Below are positions 1 to 8,862 of a stretch of 64,000 bases of DNA, one piece after another (position 1 is the stretch's first letter; each line of letters opens with the position of its first letter). Location of the stretch: positions 57,417 to 121,416 of the forward strand of contig CAIQWJ010000010.1 in the NCBI GenBank assembly GCA_903875575.1. The letters are read 5' to 3'. This DNA comes from an uncultured Acidobacteriia bacterium (GTDB taxonomy: Bacteria > Acidobacteriota > Terriglobia > Bryobacterales > Bryobacteraceae). The notes under the pieces were generated by a model. The model saw only the letters and a program-made list of their open reading frames with translations. It had not been told where the DNA came from and searched no databases. Made by a program: the position numbers and the translations under genes.

Positions 1-176
1 GCGACAAAAGCCTCTGCCTGCCGGAACTTCCTATCCACCTCTAGCTGGTAGAATTCCTGCGCGCGCGCCCGCAGCGCCGCTTCGGCTTCACTCTGAACCT
101 GTGCCGGTGGTTGTGCCGCCACAGTTTGCGTCCACATGGCGCTGATAGCGACGGGAAAAAGCAGCCTTCTGTCCAT
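1..176 (-). CDS. Partial secreted protein (N-terminal part)
   Basis: An open frame starts at the ATG complementary to 174-176 and runs off the left edge. It reads MDRRLLFPVAISAMWTQTVA followed by a charged, Glu/Ala/Arg-rich stretch. The first 20 or so residues look like a signal peptide (basic start, hydrophobic core, small residues before AQPP). Only about 58 residues are visible, so the function cannot be named. It lies upstream of, and is divided by 37 bp from, the next gene on the same strand. Confidence 0.5.
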   Translation of the reverse strand, partial: MDRRLLFPVAISAMWTQTVAAQPPAQVQSEAEAALRARAQEFYQLEVDRKFRQAEAFV

Positions 177-213
177 ATACTGACTATAGACGTTCCAACG
201 GCTGCGAAAGTCT

Positions 214-927
214 TCAGATTACCGCTGAGAAATGAGGCGCGGCCTCACGCGCACGGACCCGGTATCGTTCCGCCGCGTCCGCCTGCCCGGAGCGCTCCGC
301 ATACAGCGACAACGCCCACGCGCAAACCGCCGGAATCGCCCCCATATTCCGGGCCGCCGCCCGTTCCACGCGCAGGATGGCCCCCGCGTCGGCCTCCCCG
401 ATGGCGACCAGTACCGCGTTATGCAGAATCGGGGGCTTCTCAGGAGGGACTGTCATCGCCAACTCACGGGCCGTAGCCACATCGGCCTTGCCTAACAATG
501 CGATCAGTGCCAGAAGGTCGCGCCGATGACCCTGATACATCGTCGGAGCGCTGTCCCAGTCCGCCGCCGCCAGTTCCTGCCGGGCGAGATCGTACTGGCC
601 GTAAACAGTGGCCGCCAGCGCGCACAACTGCGCGGTCGCGGCGTCGGCATGAGGGATTTTTCTGGCACGCGCCTGGATCAGAGCCGCATGATAGTGCTCC
701 AGCAACCGGTCCGGCGTCGGCCTGCGGAACATGAGCTGGATTCGGCGCTGGTTGAGCCAGACCCCAAGCCAAACGGCCCCTGCGGCGAATACCAACGCGC
801 CGCCAATGGCGGGCACCGCGAGATAGTTTCCCCGCGCCACGTTACCTGCAAGCCCGGCGATCAGGATCGAAGCAAAGAGACCGGCGGCAATACCGATCAG
901 CGTGAATTGTTTGGTGTTAGATGACAT
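214..927 (-). CDS. Membrane-anchored hypothetical protein, TPR-like tail
   Basis: A 237-residue protein with two N-terminal hydrophobic segments (about residues 8-30 and 36-58) followed by a soluble, Ala-rich, helical region. The soluble part (roughly 75-235) has the alternating helix pattern of TPR-like repeats, for example the stretches around YGQYDLARQEL and SGQADAAERYRVRAREA. I do not recognise a family and assign no reaction. It probably sits in the inner membrane with a cytoplasmic or periplasmic helical domain. It follows the TPR/Fis gene on the same strand with a 52-bp gap, so the two may be co-transcribed. Confidence 0.6.
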   Translation of the reverse strand: MSSNTKQFTLIGIAAGLFASILIAGLAGNVARGNYLAVPAIGGALVFAAGAVWLGVWLNQRRIQLMFRRPTPDRLLEHYHAALIQARARKIPHADAATAQLCALAATVYGQYDLARQELAAADWDSAPTMYQGHRRDLLALIALLGKADVATARELAMTVPPEKPPILHNAVLVAIGEADAGAILRVERAAARNMGAIPAVCAWALSLYAERSGQADAAERYRVRAREAAPHFSAVI

Positions 928-979
928 CGACTCGATCAGGGCGCTCCCGGCAAACCGAGCGTACCCAGTAACTACGATA

Positions 980-2587
980 CTACTGGCCGCCGTGAAGCCC
1001 CAGCCTTGCCAGAACGCGCCGCACCTTTTTCGGCGATATCGCCAGCCTCCGCGCCACCCGAGCGACTTTCCGCCCCTCGTGCTCCCAAACCTTCGGAATC
1101 ACCAGATCCGCAAAATCCTCCGTAAGCTGCTGAAAACTCCGGTCCCCCACTACGCCCTGCGACCACGCCTGCAGCCGCGCATCGGTACTACCGCCGCCCA
1201 CCACGCGGTTCTTAAGCGTCTGAAGGTTCTCCCAGATGTGGTCCTGCACCTCGTTCTTCAGCAATCCGCCAGCCCGCTCGCACAGGTCCCGGGCCTGGTC
1301 CAGATTGCCCGGTGCCCCGGAAGTGTTGCAGATGGTTAGCCCCTGCCAGATGAGTGCCCGGGCCAGCAGCCGCCGATTCTCGGTGTGGCCCGCGAGATCC
1401 ACCGACTCCGTGGCCGCGTTCAGCGCCAAATGCGCCACCCACGCGGGGTCTTCAATCTCCTCTTCCAGCTTGGTATTCTCCACCATGCATTCCAGCAGGC
1501 GGGCCCGCGCCATGAGGATGTAGTCCTTTTTCTCCTCGCCCAGCGTGTAGGCGGCGCGCGCTTCGTCGTCCGCCCGCTGCAGATCGCCGTTATCCAGATG
1601 GAGATGGCCGCGGTTGACGCAGACGGTACCGGAGCCGCGGTGGTTGGAATGGATCCGGTAAATCTCGGCCGCCCGATCCAGGTGGGCCAGTGCGCGGCCG
1701 CGGAGTGCCTCATAGTCGCGGCGAAGGTCGGGCTCGCTGCGGCGGCGCTGGGCAGCGTCGGCATCGATGCGCTTGCGATGCTGGAGGGCCATCAGCCGCT
1801 CCACGTAACCGAGATTTGCCAGCGTCCGGGCAAGATTGCGGTGTTCGGCATCCCTCTTCTGGTATTCCTCAATCGCGATGTTGAAGTGGCGGATCCCGAG
1901 GTCGTACCGGCCTTCCCGGCGATACATGCGCCCGAAGCTCGATTGAATGTTGCCCCGAGTGACGTAGTCGTCCGTGGTGGAGAGCACGGCATCAGCTTCC
2001 GAGAGCAGCTTCAGCGCGTCGCGCGTCCGGCCCTTCTGGAACAACAGCCAGCTCTCGGCCACCTGCATGGCGGCCGCCATAGGCCGCATACCCGCCTCCG
2101 TCGCGTACCGATAGCCCTCGGAGATATGGGTAAGCGCGGCGTCGTATTCGCCGTTCTTTCTGTGGCACCTGGCGGACCAGAAATGCGCCAGGGCGACCAA
2201 CTGCGGGTCGGCGATCTCGTGCCGAATGGAAAGGACGCGGGTGAAGTTCTCAAGGGCCCGGTCCACCCTTTCCTCGTTCACCCAAACCATCCCCTCGGCC
2301 ATCAGAATGTGGATGTAGTCGGCAAGCCGGACTGTGGAGCGGCGGCCTTTCGGAAACGTGCCCAGGCCGTTCTGCACGATATCAACGTCACGCCACCCGG
2401 CGTCAACCCATTGCGCGATGTAGCAGAGCAGCGCCGCCGAATCCGGGTTGTGTGAGTCAAGATGGCCTGGAGTGGAGGACAATTCGGACCACAAGTCATC
2501 CAGGCGGGCCATGCCACGGCCGACCTGGCGCTGGCCGAGGTCGGCGCGGAGGCCAGCGAGAAGATCACTGGTTTTCGATACTGCCAT
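980..2587 (-). CDS. TPR-repeat protein with C-terminal Fis-type HTH
   Basis: A 535-residue soluble protein made mostly of tetratricopeptide-like helical pairs (about residues 90-450), for example around GEYDAALTHISEGYRYATEAG and EGRYDLGIRHFNIAIEEYQK. The last 50 residues (SFQQLTEDFADLVIPKVWEH and then KVARVARRLAISPKKVRRVLARLGL) look like the Fis/NtrC C-terminal helix-turn-helix (HTH_8), which binds DNA. TPR domains bind protein partners, so a regulatory adaptor is plausible, but no target is visible. There is no receiver or AAA+ domain. The start chosen is the ATG at 2585-2587, where the frame opens next to an AT-rich promoter-like region shared with the divergent adenylate kinase. Confidence 0.7.
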   Translation of the reverse strand: MAVSKTSDLLAGLRADLGQRQVGRGMARLDDLWSELSSTPGHLDSHNPDSAALLCYIAQWVDAGWRDVDIVQNGLGTFPKGRRSTVRLADYIHILMAEGMVWVNEERVDRALENFTRVLSIRHEIADPQLVALAHFWSARCHRKNGEYDAALTHISEGYRYATEAGMRPMAAAMQVAESWLLFQKGRTRDALKLLSEADAVLSTTDDYVTRGNIQSSFGRMYRREGRYDLGIRHFNIAIEEYQKRDAEHRNLARTLANLGYVERLMALQHRKRIDADAAQRRRSEPDLRRDYEALRGRALAHLDRAAEIYRIHSNHRGSGTVCVNRGHLHLDNGDLQRADDEARAAYTLGEEKKDYILMARARLLECMVENTKLEEEIEDPAWVAHLALNAATESVDLAGHTENRRLLARALIWQGLTICNTSGAPGNLDQARDLCERAGGLLKNEVQDHIWENLQTLKNRVVGGGSTDARLQAWSQGVVGDRSFQQLTEDFADLVIPKVWEHEGRKVARVARRLAISPKKVRRVLARLGLHGGQ

Positions 2588-2706
2588 GTGGGATATATAG
2601 TATCAAATCTTATGGTATATGGTCCAAAACGGACTGGTCGCTCAGTTGGCCCGGTCGCGGACCAGGGGGATTGATGTGGCGGGGTGTTTTGCAGTTTACT
2701 GGAATA
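2588..2706. promoter_or_regulatory. Divergent promoter region between TPR/Fis gene and adk
   Basis: This 119-bp gap separates two divergent genes and holds an unusually AT-rich stretch at about 2592-2622 (gatatatagtatc and atggtatatgg), which stands out in a GC-rich genome and is the likely site of promoters for one or both genes. No unambiguous -35/-10 pair could be assigned. Confidence 0.35.
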
Positions 2707-3444
2707 ATGATGGCAGTGAAAGACGGGACAGGGACCTGCGGGGCGGGACGAATCATTTTGTTATTCGGGGCACCGGGTAGCGGCAAGGGTACGCAAAGTG
2801 CCCTGCTGACCTCGCGCTATGGGATTGCAGCGGTTTCGACCGGGGCACTCCTGCGGGAAGAGGCAAAGCGGAATTCACCTTCGGGTTTTCGCCTGCGGCA
2901 GACCCTCGCGGCTGGCGCGTTGGTGGAGGACGAGCAGGTCTTTCGGGCGGTGAAGTCTCGCGTCAAGGCGCTTCGGGAAAAGAACGGCACCAATTCCGCC
3001 GGTAGCCTGATCCTGGATGGATTCCCGCGTACGGCAACTCAGGCGAGGATGCTGGACCAGTTGCTGACAGACCTGGGCATGGCCAGCCCGCTCGTGCTTC
3101 ATCTGGATGTGCCCGCTGAAGTGCTTCGCACCCGGTTGGCCAGCCGAAGACAATGCGCGACCTGCGGGTTTATCTATAATCTGCGATCAGAGCGTTCCGG
3201 GGCCGGCTCCCGTTGCCAGATCGATGGTGGCGCACTGGTGGAACGGGACGACGACTCAGAAGGGGTGGTGGGTCGCCGTCTGTCGGCGTATGAGGCCGAG
3301 ACGCTGCCTGTTCTGGATTACTACCGCCGCCATCACCGGGGCACTTGCTGCAGCCGGCTGGACGGAAACCGTGATCCGGAGTTGGTCGCGAGTGATATTT
3401 GCCACGCGCTCGGACTGCAGGAACCCACCGCAGTTGCGGCCTGA
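2707..3444 (+). CDS. adk: Adenylate kinase
   Basis: Adenylate kinase reversibly moves phosphate between ATP and AMP to give two ADP in the cytoplasm. The protein (about 245 residues) has the P-loop GAPGSGKG at residues 21-28, the AMP-binding DGFPRT motif near residue 100, and the LID domain from about 145 to 180. The LID keeps a zinc-binding pattern CxxC near 150-153 with a later Cys-x2-Asp (CQID, about 170-173), the Cys3Asp type. Two adjacent ATG codons at 2707 and 2710 both fit; only a weak GGA precedes them. The frame is open further upstream, but that part has no family similarity. The length is slightly above the usual 215-220 because of an extra N-terminal segment. It stands alone, with a terminator-like hairpin just after it. 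Confidence 0.9.
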   Translation: MMAVKDGTGTCGAGRIILLFGAPGSGKGTQSALLTSRYGIAAVSTGALLREEAKRNSPSGFRLRQTLAAGALVEDEQVFRAVKSRVKALREKNGTNSAGSLILDGFPRTATQARMLDQLLTDLGMASPLVLHLDVPAEVLRTRLASRRQCATCGFIYNLRSERSGAGSRCQIDGGALVERDDDSEGVVGRRLSAYEAETLPVLDYYRRHHRGTCCSRLDGNRDPELVASDICHALGLQEPTAVAA

Positions 3445-3467
3445 TCCATTCGCATCAGCTCAGAAAT

Positions 3468-3505
3468 AGGAGAGCGGGCCGCACCTCAGTGTCGTCCGCT
3501 CTCCT
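3468..3505 (+). terminator. Hairpin terminator after adk
   Basis: A perfect 10-bp inverted repeat (AGGAGAGCGG at 3468-3477 and CCGCTCTCCT at 3496-3505) lies 23 bp after the adk stop and is followed by gctttat. It lies between two converging genes and could serve both strands. Confidence 0.6.
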
Positions 3506-3527
3506 GCTTTATGATCATCTATTCAAC

Positions 3528-3971
3528 TCAGGGTAAGGCACGGCGCCAGGTGCCGGCGTGGCCAGCAAGGGCCGCAGGAATTGGACGCCAGGCCCCGACA
3601 AGTGCGACACCGCGCGATTCGGCCAACTGCGTCAGATCTGTTCCTTCCGGCGTAACATCCTGAATGTACCCCAGTGCAATGGCGCGGATTCTCCAGTCGG
3701 AGATGATCTGCCCGCATCTTTCGCGCGTCAGCCCGTACCGATCCGCAATCAGTCGGGTGGACCATCCGCGCACGAAATAAAGCACGGCCAGACGCCACTG
3801 CAGGTCTCGTCGCGACCTCTGGCCAAAGATCGGTGCCTGCGCCGGGAAACATACAAAATTCCCGTGGATCAGGGTCTGCAAAGTGCGATTGCCGAGCAAC
3901 GAGAGCTCGATTGTCCGCTGCACATTGGCAATGCCAACCTGCGGCGGGGACTCCGGACGAGTAGGTGTCAC
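3528..3971 (-). CDS. HTH domain hypothetical protein
   Basis: A 147-residue protein. The central part (about residues 55-95) reads RRDLQWRLAVLYFVRGWSTR and then LIADRYGLTRERCGQIISDW, a helix-turn-helix resembling sigma-70 region 4 or sigma-like transposase-type DNA-binding helices. The C-terminal third contains hydrophobic helices without a clear family. It is transcribed toward adk and is probably a small transcription regulator. The function is inferred only from the HTH. Confidence 0.55.
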   Translation of the reverse strand: MTPTRPESPPQVGIANVQRTIELSLLGNRTLQTLIHGNFVCFPAQAPIFGQRSRRDLQWRLAVLYFVRGWSTRLIADRYGLTRERCGQIISDWRIRAIALGYIQDVTPEGTDLTQLAESRGVALVGAWRPIPAALAGHAGTWRRALP

Positions 3972-4140
3972 CTCTAGCCTTCCAATAGTGAAGTCAGAAA
4001 AGGAAATTGCCAGACGAGGGAACGATCCACCGGACGGGGGAGGGAGGAACTAACGGCGACAAGGCCGTTACATCTGTATTGTAGCGCTGATGGGTAGTAT
4101 TAGCGCAAGTGATAATATGTTTTCTTTACGGAAATAAAAA
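3972..4140. other. Intergenic region with inverted repeats
   Basis: About 170 bp without a gene. It contains a small hairpin-forming repeat, TAACGGC-gacaag-GCCGTTA (about 4052-4071), and a more AT-rich part near 4110-4140. It probably holds the promoter of the HTH gene on the minus strand. The palindrome could be an autoregulatory operator, but this is not shown. Confidence 0.3.
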
Positions 4141-4166
4141 AGGGCCCGAGAACTTCCTCGGGCCCT
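4141..4166 (-). terminator. Rho-independent terminator of the FecR-like gene
   Basis: A perfect stem AGGGCCCGAG (4141-4150) / CTCGGGCCCT (4157-4166) with a 6-nt loop is followed on the minus strand by a run of T residues (complement of the A-run at 4136-4140). It lies 25 bp after the stop of the gene at 4191-5177. Confidence 0.85.
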
Positions 4167-4190
4167 TTCACTAGGAATCGCTCAACAGCT

Positions 4191-5177
4191 CTAGCTACCG
4201 TTCGAGAACGAGCCAGCAGCAGCAGCTCCGGCGACACTGGCACCAGCAGCGGCAGCAACGACTCCGCCGATCACGGCTCCACTAACGCCCGCAGCCGCAC
4301 CAGCACCGGCAGCCGCACCAGCGGCAGCCGCACCAGCACCAGCCGCACCAGCACCAGCCGCAGCGGCGCCGCCCGCAGCAGCCATACCGGCCGCAGTGGT
4401 GGTGGCACCGATCCGTGCAGCGACATCAGAGCAAGTCGCGCCAGTAGCGGATTCAATCGCGCTGACGTTCACAACCTGAGTGGCACCCGCAACAGCCTTC
4501 GCCGAAGAATCAACAGTTCCCGTAGCCTTGGCGCGCTTGCCAACGAACTTGCGAAGATCGATCGTTTTCACAGAGGTCCGCAGTTCAAATACCTGATTAC
4601 CAGTCTGATCGACGAGCACGGCAGCGCCAGACTTGTTGACGACGCAACCCGTGTTGCTGAAAGCTCCGGACCCACCTGCCTGAGGCAGGAATGACATGGG
4701 CATTTCCGGCATCACGCGAGCAACCAGTACACCAGCGCCGTTCCAGACATTCACAGGCGCAGTGAGCGCCGTGACTAATACCTTATTTGTGCCATCGAGG
4801 CGAACGCGGGCAATGGACCCAGTTTCCGCGGGCTGAATCTTCAGCGACCGCGCGTCCAGCGAGTAACCGGAATTCGACTGGAACTCACTCATACCGCCTT
4901 CAAGCGAGGCGTGAGTCGCGTAAACCCGAACCGTCGAATCCGCACCGAGATCCACACGAGTGCCGGACGTCAACTGGACACGCGAGTAATTCGTTGCCGA
5001 GACAACCGCGCCCTCGAAAACCGTTGCGCTGGTCGATACGCGTGCGCCGTCGATCATGACGCTTGACAAGCCGGGGCTGGAAGCCACCATCCCAATAGCA
5101 GAGCCTGTGGCAGCAGCGAGCGACAACGCGCCCGCGGTTAATGCCGCCGAAATCATTACTGCAACTTTTTTCTGCAT
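4191..5177 (-). CDS. FecR-like secreted protein with Ala/Gly-rich tail
   Basis: The protein (about 328 residues from the ATG at 5175-5177) begins MQKKVAVMISAALTAGALSL, a clear signal peptide, preceded by gaaggaaaattt as ribosome binding site. Residues about 30-130 (VMIDGARVSTSATVFEGAVV, then SATNYSRVQLTSGTRVDLG) look like a FecR domain, with a surface-exposed beta-helix-like core. The last 70 residues consist almost wholly of Ala and Gly in short repeats (AAGAGAAGAG-like), ending in FSNGS. Such a tail could be a glycine-zipper or membrane-inserting segment. It is divergent from the exopolysaccharide operon, so a role at the cell surface is possible. The substrate or signal is unknown. Confidence 0.65.
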   Translation of the reverse strand: MQKKVAVMISAALTAGALSLAAATGSAIGMVASSPGLSSVMIDGARVSTSATVFEGAVVSATNYSRVQLTSGTRVDLGADSTVRVYATHASLEGGMSEFQSNSGYSLDARSLKIQPAETGSIARVRLDGTNKVLVTALTAPVNVWNGAGVLVARVMPEMPMSFLPQAGGSGAFSNTGCVVNKSGAAVLVDQTGNQVFELRTSVKTIDLRKFVGKRAKATGTVDSSAKAVAGATQVVNVSAIESATGATCSDVAARIGATTTAAGMAAAGGAAAAGAGAAGAGAAAAGAAAGAGAAAGVSGAVIGGVVAAAAGASVAGAAAAGSFSNGS

Positions 5178-5291
5178 AAATTTTCCTTCACAACCTCCTG
5201 AATCGACCCGCAACTCCAACTTGGTACTAGTCGACCTAATGCTATATTAGGTGACGCTAAAGCTTGGACGCAAGTAGCTAGACAACTTTTA
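5178..5291. promoter_or_regulatory. Divergent promoter region of FecR-like gene and EPS operon
   Basis: A 114-bp gap between divergent genes. It is more AT-rich than its surroundings (tgctatattaggtg near 5240) and must carry the promoters for both the FecR-like gene and the exopolysaccharide operon. No exact boxes are assigned. Confidence 0.35.
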
Positions 5292-6554
5292 ATGTTCCAG
5301 ACCCGCTACAACATCAGTTTTGGCCCGTTTTTGGTTTCATTTACAGCCTTGCTCTGTCTTGCGTTTCTGGCTTGCTATACAGTTGTTTCGGCTATTGCAG
5401 ACCAATCCTTTAGGCTAAATACACCTGAGTCGGTCCGGCGTGCTGTTCAGATGATGCCCGGAAATGCCGATTATCACGAGGTCCTGGCCGAACATCTCGA
5501 AGGAACCGGGGTAAATCCCGACGAAGAACTTCGAATTGTGACCGAGCTGGATCCCAGAGAATCGCGCTATTGGATCCGGCGCAGCTTCCGCGCCGAGGTG
5601 GAACAGAACTTCGACGACGCCGAACGCTATCTGCTTAAAGCGTATGGAGTTGACCATGGTTTCGACCCACGCTGGGCGCTCATGAATTATTACTTCCGCA
5701 GAGGCCACGAGGCTGAATTTTGGCGGTTTGCAAAAGAAGCTTTCGTCATGAGCTATGGGGTCCCCATACCGATTTTTCGCTTGTGCCTGTTGATGCGGGA
5801 CGACCCGTCCCTCATCCTGCAGGCCCTCCAAGGGCGTCGTGACCTTTTGTCTTATTATTTTCAGTACTTTGCGAATCTTCCGCGACTTTCCGCCGCCGCC
5901 GCCGCCGCTCCGGAACTTGCCCTCTCCGCTGATACGGAGGAATTGCCTCAATTCATCACCTACTGCAATCAGCAGATCGGGCAGGATACGGAGTCTGCGT
6001 TGACCGTATGGAACTCACTTTGCCGGAGGCATTTGTTACCTTTTCAGGAACTCACCCCCGCTGGCGGGAACATCATTACCAACCCAGACCTTGCGGTTGA
6101 CACACTGAAACAGGGCTTTGACTGGAAACCGCTCGGCGGGGATGGCGTCAGTATCAGTCCCAGCCCGGGCGGGAAGGGGCTGACAATCGAACTTACCGGA
6201 CAGCAGCCTGATCATCTGCCTTTGATGGAACAGTTCGTTCCGCTGTCACCCGGACTGCGATATGCAATCGACTTCGACCATTCCTTTCAGGGTGCTGCTG
6301 CGGACTCCGGACTCAGATGGGCCGTCTACGCCCTGGATTCGCAGCCGGGCGCCCCGCCTCTGGCAACTTCAGCTGTTCTCACGGCTGCCGACGGCGATCA
6401 CGCGCAAGTAACCTTCGAAGCAGGCCACCGCAACATTGCTCGCCTCGTCCTGGAATATCGTCGCGCACTGGGCACAGTGAGGTGGCACGGCACAATCGGA
6501 ATTCGTCGCATCTCTTCCCGAATCCTTCAATCCGCGGCGGTTCCGGGAGAATAG
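5292..6554 (+). CDS. Exopolysaccharide-associated TPR membrane protein
   Basis: A 420-residue protein with one N-terminal transmembrane helix (about residues 12-35, FLVSFTALLCLAFLACYTVV) and a TPR-like helical region (residues about 50-240, including MMPGNADYHEVLAEHLEG). The C-terminal 150 residues look like a beta-sandwich (carbohydrate-binding-like). The next gene, an O-antigen-ligase-like polymerase, starts 8 bp downstream, and Wza- and Wzc-type genes follow. It therefore probably helps assemble or regulate polysaccharide synthesis in the cell envelope. The exact role is not known. Confidence 0.65.
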   Translation: MFQTRYNISFGPFLVSFTALLCLAFLACYTVVSAIADQSFRLNTPESVRRAVQMMPGNADYHEVLAEHLEGTGVNPDEELRIVTELDPRESRYWIRRSFRAEVEQNFDDAERYLLKAYGVDHGFDPRWALMNYYFRRGHEAEFWRFAKEAFVMSYGVPIPIFRLCLLMRDDPSLILQALQGRRDLLSYYFQYFANLPRLSAAAAAAPELALSADTEELPQFITYCNQQIGQDTESALTVWNSLCRRHLLPFQELTPAGGNIITNPDLAVDTLKQGFDWKPLGGDGVSISPSPGGKGLTIELTGQQPDHLPLMEQFVPLSPGLRYAIDFDHSFQGAAADSGLRWAVYALDSQPGAPPLATSAVLTAADGDHAQVTFEAGHRNIARLVLEYRRALGTVRWHGTIGIRRISSRILQSAAVPGE

Positions 6555-6561
6555 ACCAGCC

Positions 6562-7755
6562 ATGCTGCGAAAAATATCAGCGGTCGCCCTGTTTATCGCC
6601 ACCATCGCCACTATTTCGGTCATGTGGCTCCCGGCCTTTTGGGCGACCGCAATTGCCGAACTGTCGGCTTTTTGTCTTGCGGCTGCCTGGCTGATCGGCT
6701 TCCTTATGGGAAAGCAGCGGTTGCAGATACGTACCGTACTCATCTCGCTGGTGGCCGCGGCGGGATGGGCGGCCTTTCAATGGGTGTCTGGTGCCACCAT
6801 CTACCGCTGGGCTACAGGCCAGACCATGCTTTATTGGGCCGCCGGGGCTTCAATCGTATTCGTCGGCTTAGCTGTCTTCGATGACCGGCAGGTCAGGATC
6901 GCCTATCTGCGGGCCCTTGTTGTCGCTGGATTTATTATTGCGATCGTCGCTCCCCTTCAGTTGTTCACTGCGGAAAGCAAAATCTACTGGTTGTTCGACT
7001 CTCCCGATGGATGGCGAGCGATGGGACCCTTCCCCTATGCTAATCAGTACGCGGCGTTTATAGAACTATTGTTTCCGATTGCTCTGACTGGCGTATTTGT
7101 GGAGAAATCGGGTTGGAAAACGTTCTACGGTCTGGCTGCGGCAGTGATGTACGCCTCTGTCTTTGCATCCACTTCCCGTTCCGGGCTCATATTTACAACA
7201 ATTGAAGTTTTCGTGGTGCCGATGCTTGCAGCCAGACGTTCCGGAATCTCATTCCGGCAGGTTGCGGTCCCTGGCCTGATTTTTCTGGGCATGCTGATCA
7301 CAATGGGTCTGGCAGTCGGCCCTGAGCGGATGATAGAAAAATTCCACCAAAAAAACCCCTACTATGGTCGGCTCAAGTTTTCGGAAGCGTCGCTCAGGAT
7401 GATTGCCGACCACCCCTGGATCGGAATTGGTGCGGGCAACTGGGCGAGAGCTTATCCTGCCTACGCGACCTTTGATAACGGCTCCTACGCCAACCAGGCC
7501 CATAACGACTGGGCCGAATGGACGGTCGAGGGAGGTATTCCATTCCTGCTGATTATGGTGTCCGCCGCCGCATGGAGCGTGCGCAGGGCTTTTAAGACAG
7601 GCTGGGGACTCGGCGTCGCAGTTGTGTTCTGTCAATGCCTGATGGATTTCCCGATCCAGCGTATCGGTGTTGCGATGGTGTTTTTTACCGTGATAGCGGC
7701 CATCGGTTACGACGACGATAGTCCACGCCAGCGTCGTCAGCCAGTGCCGGAGTGA
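6562..7755 (+). CDS. O-antigen ligase / polysaccharide polymerase-like membrane protein
   Basis: A 397-residue polytopic protein with about ten hydrophobic segments. Residues about 145-180 carry the conserved-looking loop WRAMGPFPYANQYAAFIELL, and 295-330 the periplasmic-loop motif with IADHPWIGIGAGNWARAYPA followed by NQAHNDWAEWTVEGG. Both are typical of the Wzy_C/WaaL O-antigen ligase family, which polymerises or transfers undecaprenyl-linked glycans in the periplasm. It is the second gene of the exopolysaccharide operon, 8 bp after the TPR gene. Polymerase and ligase cannot be told apart from sequence alone. Confidence 0.85.
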   Translation: MLRKISAVALFIATIATISVMWLPAFWATAIAELSAFCLAAAWLIGFLMGKQRLQIRTVLISLVAAAGWAAFQWVSGATIYRWATGQTMLYWAAGASIVFVGLAVFDDRQVRIAYLRALVVAGFIIAIVAPLQLFTAESKIYWLFDSPDGWRAMGPFPYANQYAAFIELLFPIALTGVFVEKSGWKTFYGLAAAVMYASVFASTSRSGLIFTTIEVFVVPMLAARRSGISFRQVAVPGLIFLGMLITMGLAVGPERMIEKFHQKNPYYGRLKFSEASLRMIADHPWIGIGAGNWARAYPAYATFDNGSYANQAHNDWAEWTVEGGIPFLLIMVSAAAWSVRRAFKTGWGLGVAVVFCQCLMDFPIQRIGVAMVFFTVIAAIGYDDDSPRQRRQPVPE

Positions 7756-7888
7756 AGGCCACATGAAACTTTCGCAAGGGCGGTGACACCCAGTTAAGTC
7801 TTCGGTGCCGCCGAAATGAATCTCTTGAACTGGTAAACTGAAGACTCCCGGCAGATCAGCCGATAGAAAAACAGCCGGAAAGGAAACT

Positions 7889-8833
7889 GTGAGAATTTTG
7901 AGATCGGTCGCGCTTATTCTGACTTTCTGTACTATCCCCGTTTTTGGGCAGTTGAGGCCCGTGGTGGATACCGTCGTTGCGTCCCCGAATGCCACGCAGA
8001 GTCTGCCCGACCACAAGATTGTTCCAAACGATTTGCTCTCGATTACGGTGACGGACGAACCAGGCTTGTCAAAGGTCGTGCGTGTGGGTGAAGACGGGAC
8101 TGTCTCGATGCCCAAGCTGGCTCCGGTCAAAGTGGAAGGGCTGCTTCCCCGCGAGGTAGAGGCGGAGATTTCGCGGCAACTCGTGGCCGAGCAACTTCTG
8201 ATTCACCCCGCAGTTGGCGTTGCTATTCAGGATTATGCGCAGCGTATGATCAGTGTGGTTGGCGACGTCAAGGTCCCAGGTCAATATCCGATTTCCACCC
8301 TAATTACGCTGATGGAGGCCCTTGCCAAAGCTGGCTGGACGACTCAGGAGGCAGGTTCGGAACTGATCTTCAGTAAGTCGGCGACCGACGCGCCGCGCCG
8401 AATTAATATTGTGCAACTCCAGACCACGGCGGACCCTTCGATCAACGTAACTTTGACAGGCGGAGAAGTGATCAATGTCCCGGATGCGTTGAAAATATGG
8501 GTTACGGGCAACGTAACCAAACCGCAGGCCGTTCCGATCCGGAATCCCGGCGATGCAACAGTTTTGAAGGCAGTGGCAAGTGCCGAGGGTTTGACTCAGT
8601 ATTATGGCCGTATTGCTTACATCTACAGGCCCGACGAGAATGGGGTACGTCGCGAAATTCCGGTACCTCTGTTCGAGATCGTCCACCACAAGAAGCAGGA
8701 TGTGCCGCTATTGGCGGACGATATTCTGCTGATTCCGGATGATAACGGAACGAAGCGTCGGATTTTGCTGGACATGCTCAAGGGCATGACTGGTGCGGGT
8801 GCGACTTCGGCAATCATATACGGCCTCAAATAG
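7889..8833 (+). CDS. Polysaccharide export protein, Wza-like
   Basis: A 314-residue protein starting at GTG 7889 with ggaaaggaaact just upstream. It has a signal peptide (MRILRSVALILTFCTIPVFG), the Poly_export domain (about residues 40-115, HKIVPNDLLSITVTDEPGLS) and SLBB-type beta-grasp repeats (about 120-275, MISVVGDVKVPGQYPISTLI and IWVTGNVTKPQAVPIRNPGD). The C-terminus has one hydrophobic stretch. These proteins form the outer-membrane channel for exopolysaccharide and work with the Wzc kinase encoded next. No lipobox Cys is evident, so it may not be a lipoprotein. Confidence 0.88.
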   Translation: MRILRSVALILTFCTIPVFGQLRPVVDTVVASPNATQSLPDHKIVPNDLLSITVTDEPGLSKVVRVGEDGTVSMPKLAPVKVEGLLPREVEAEISRQLVAEQLLIHPAVGVAIQDYAQRMISVVGDVKVPGQYPISTLITLMEALAKAGWTTQEAGSELIFSKSATDAPRRINIVQLQTTADPSINVTLTGGEVINVPDALKIWVTGNVTKPQAVPIRNPGDATVLKAVASAEGLTQYYGRIAYIYRPDENGVRREIPVPLFEIVHHKKQDVPLLADDILLIPDDNGTKRRILLDMLKGMTGAGATSAIIYGLK

Positions 8834-8862
8834 ATTCGGGCACACAGCGGATTTAGTTCATT

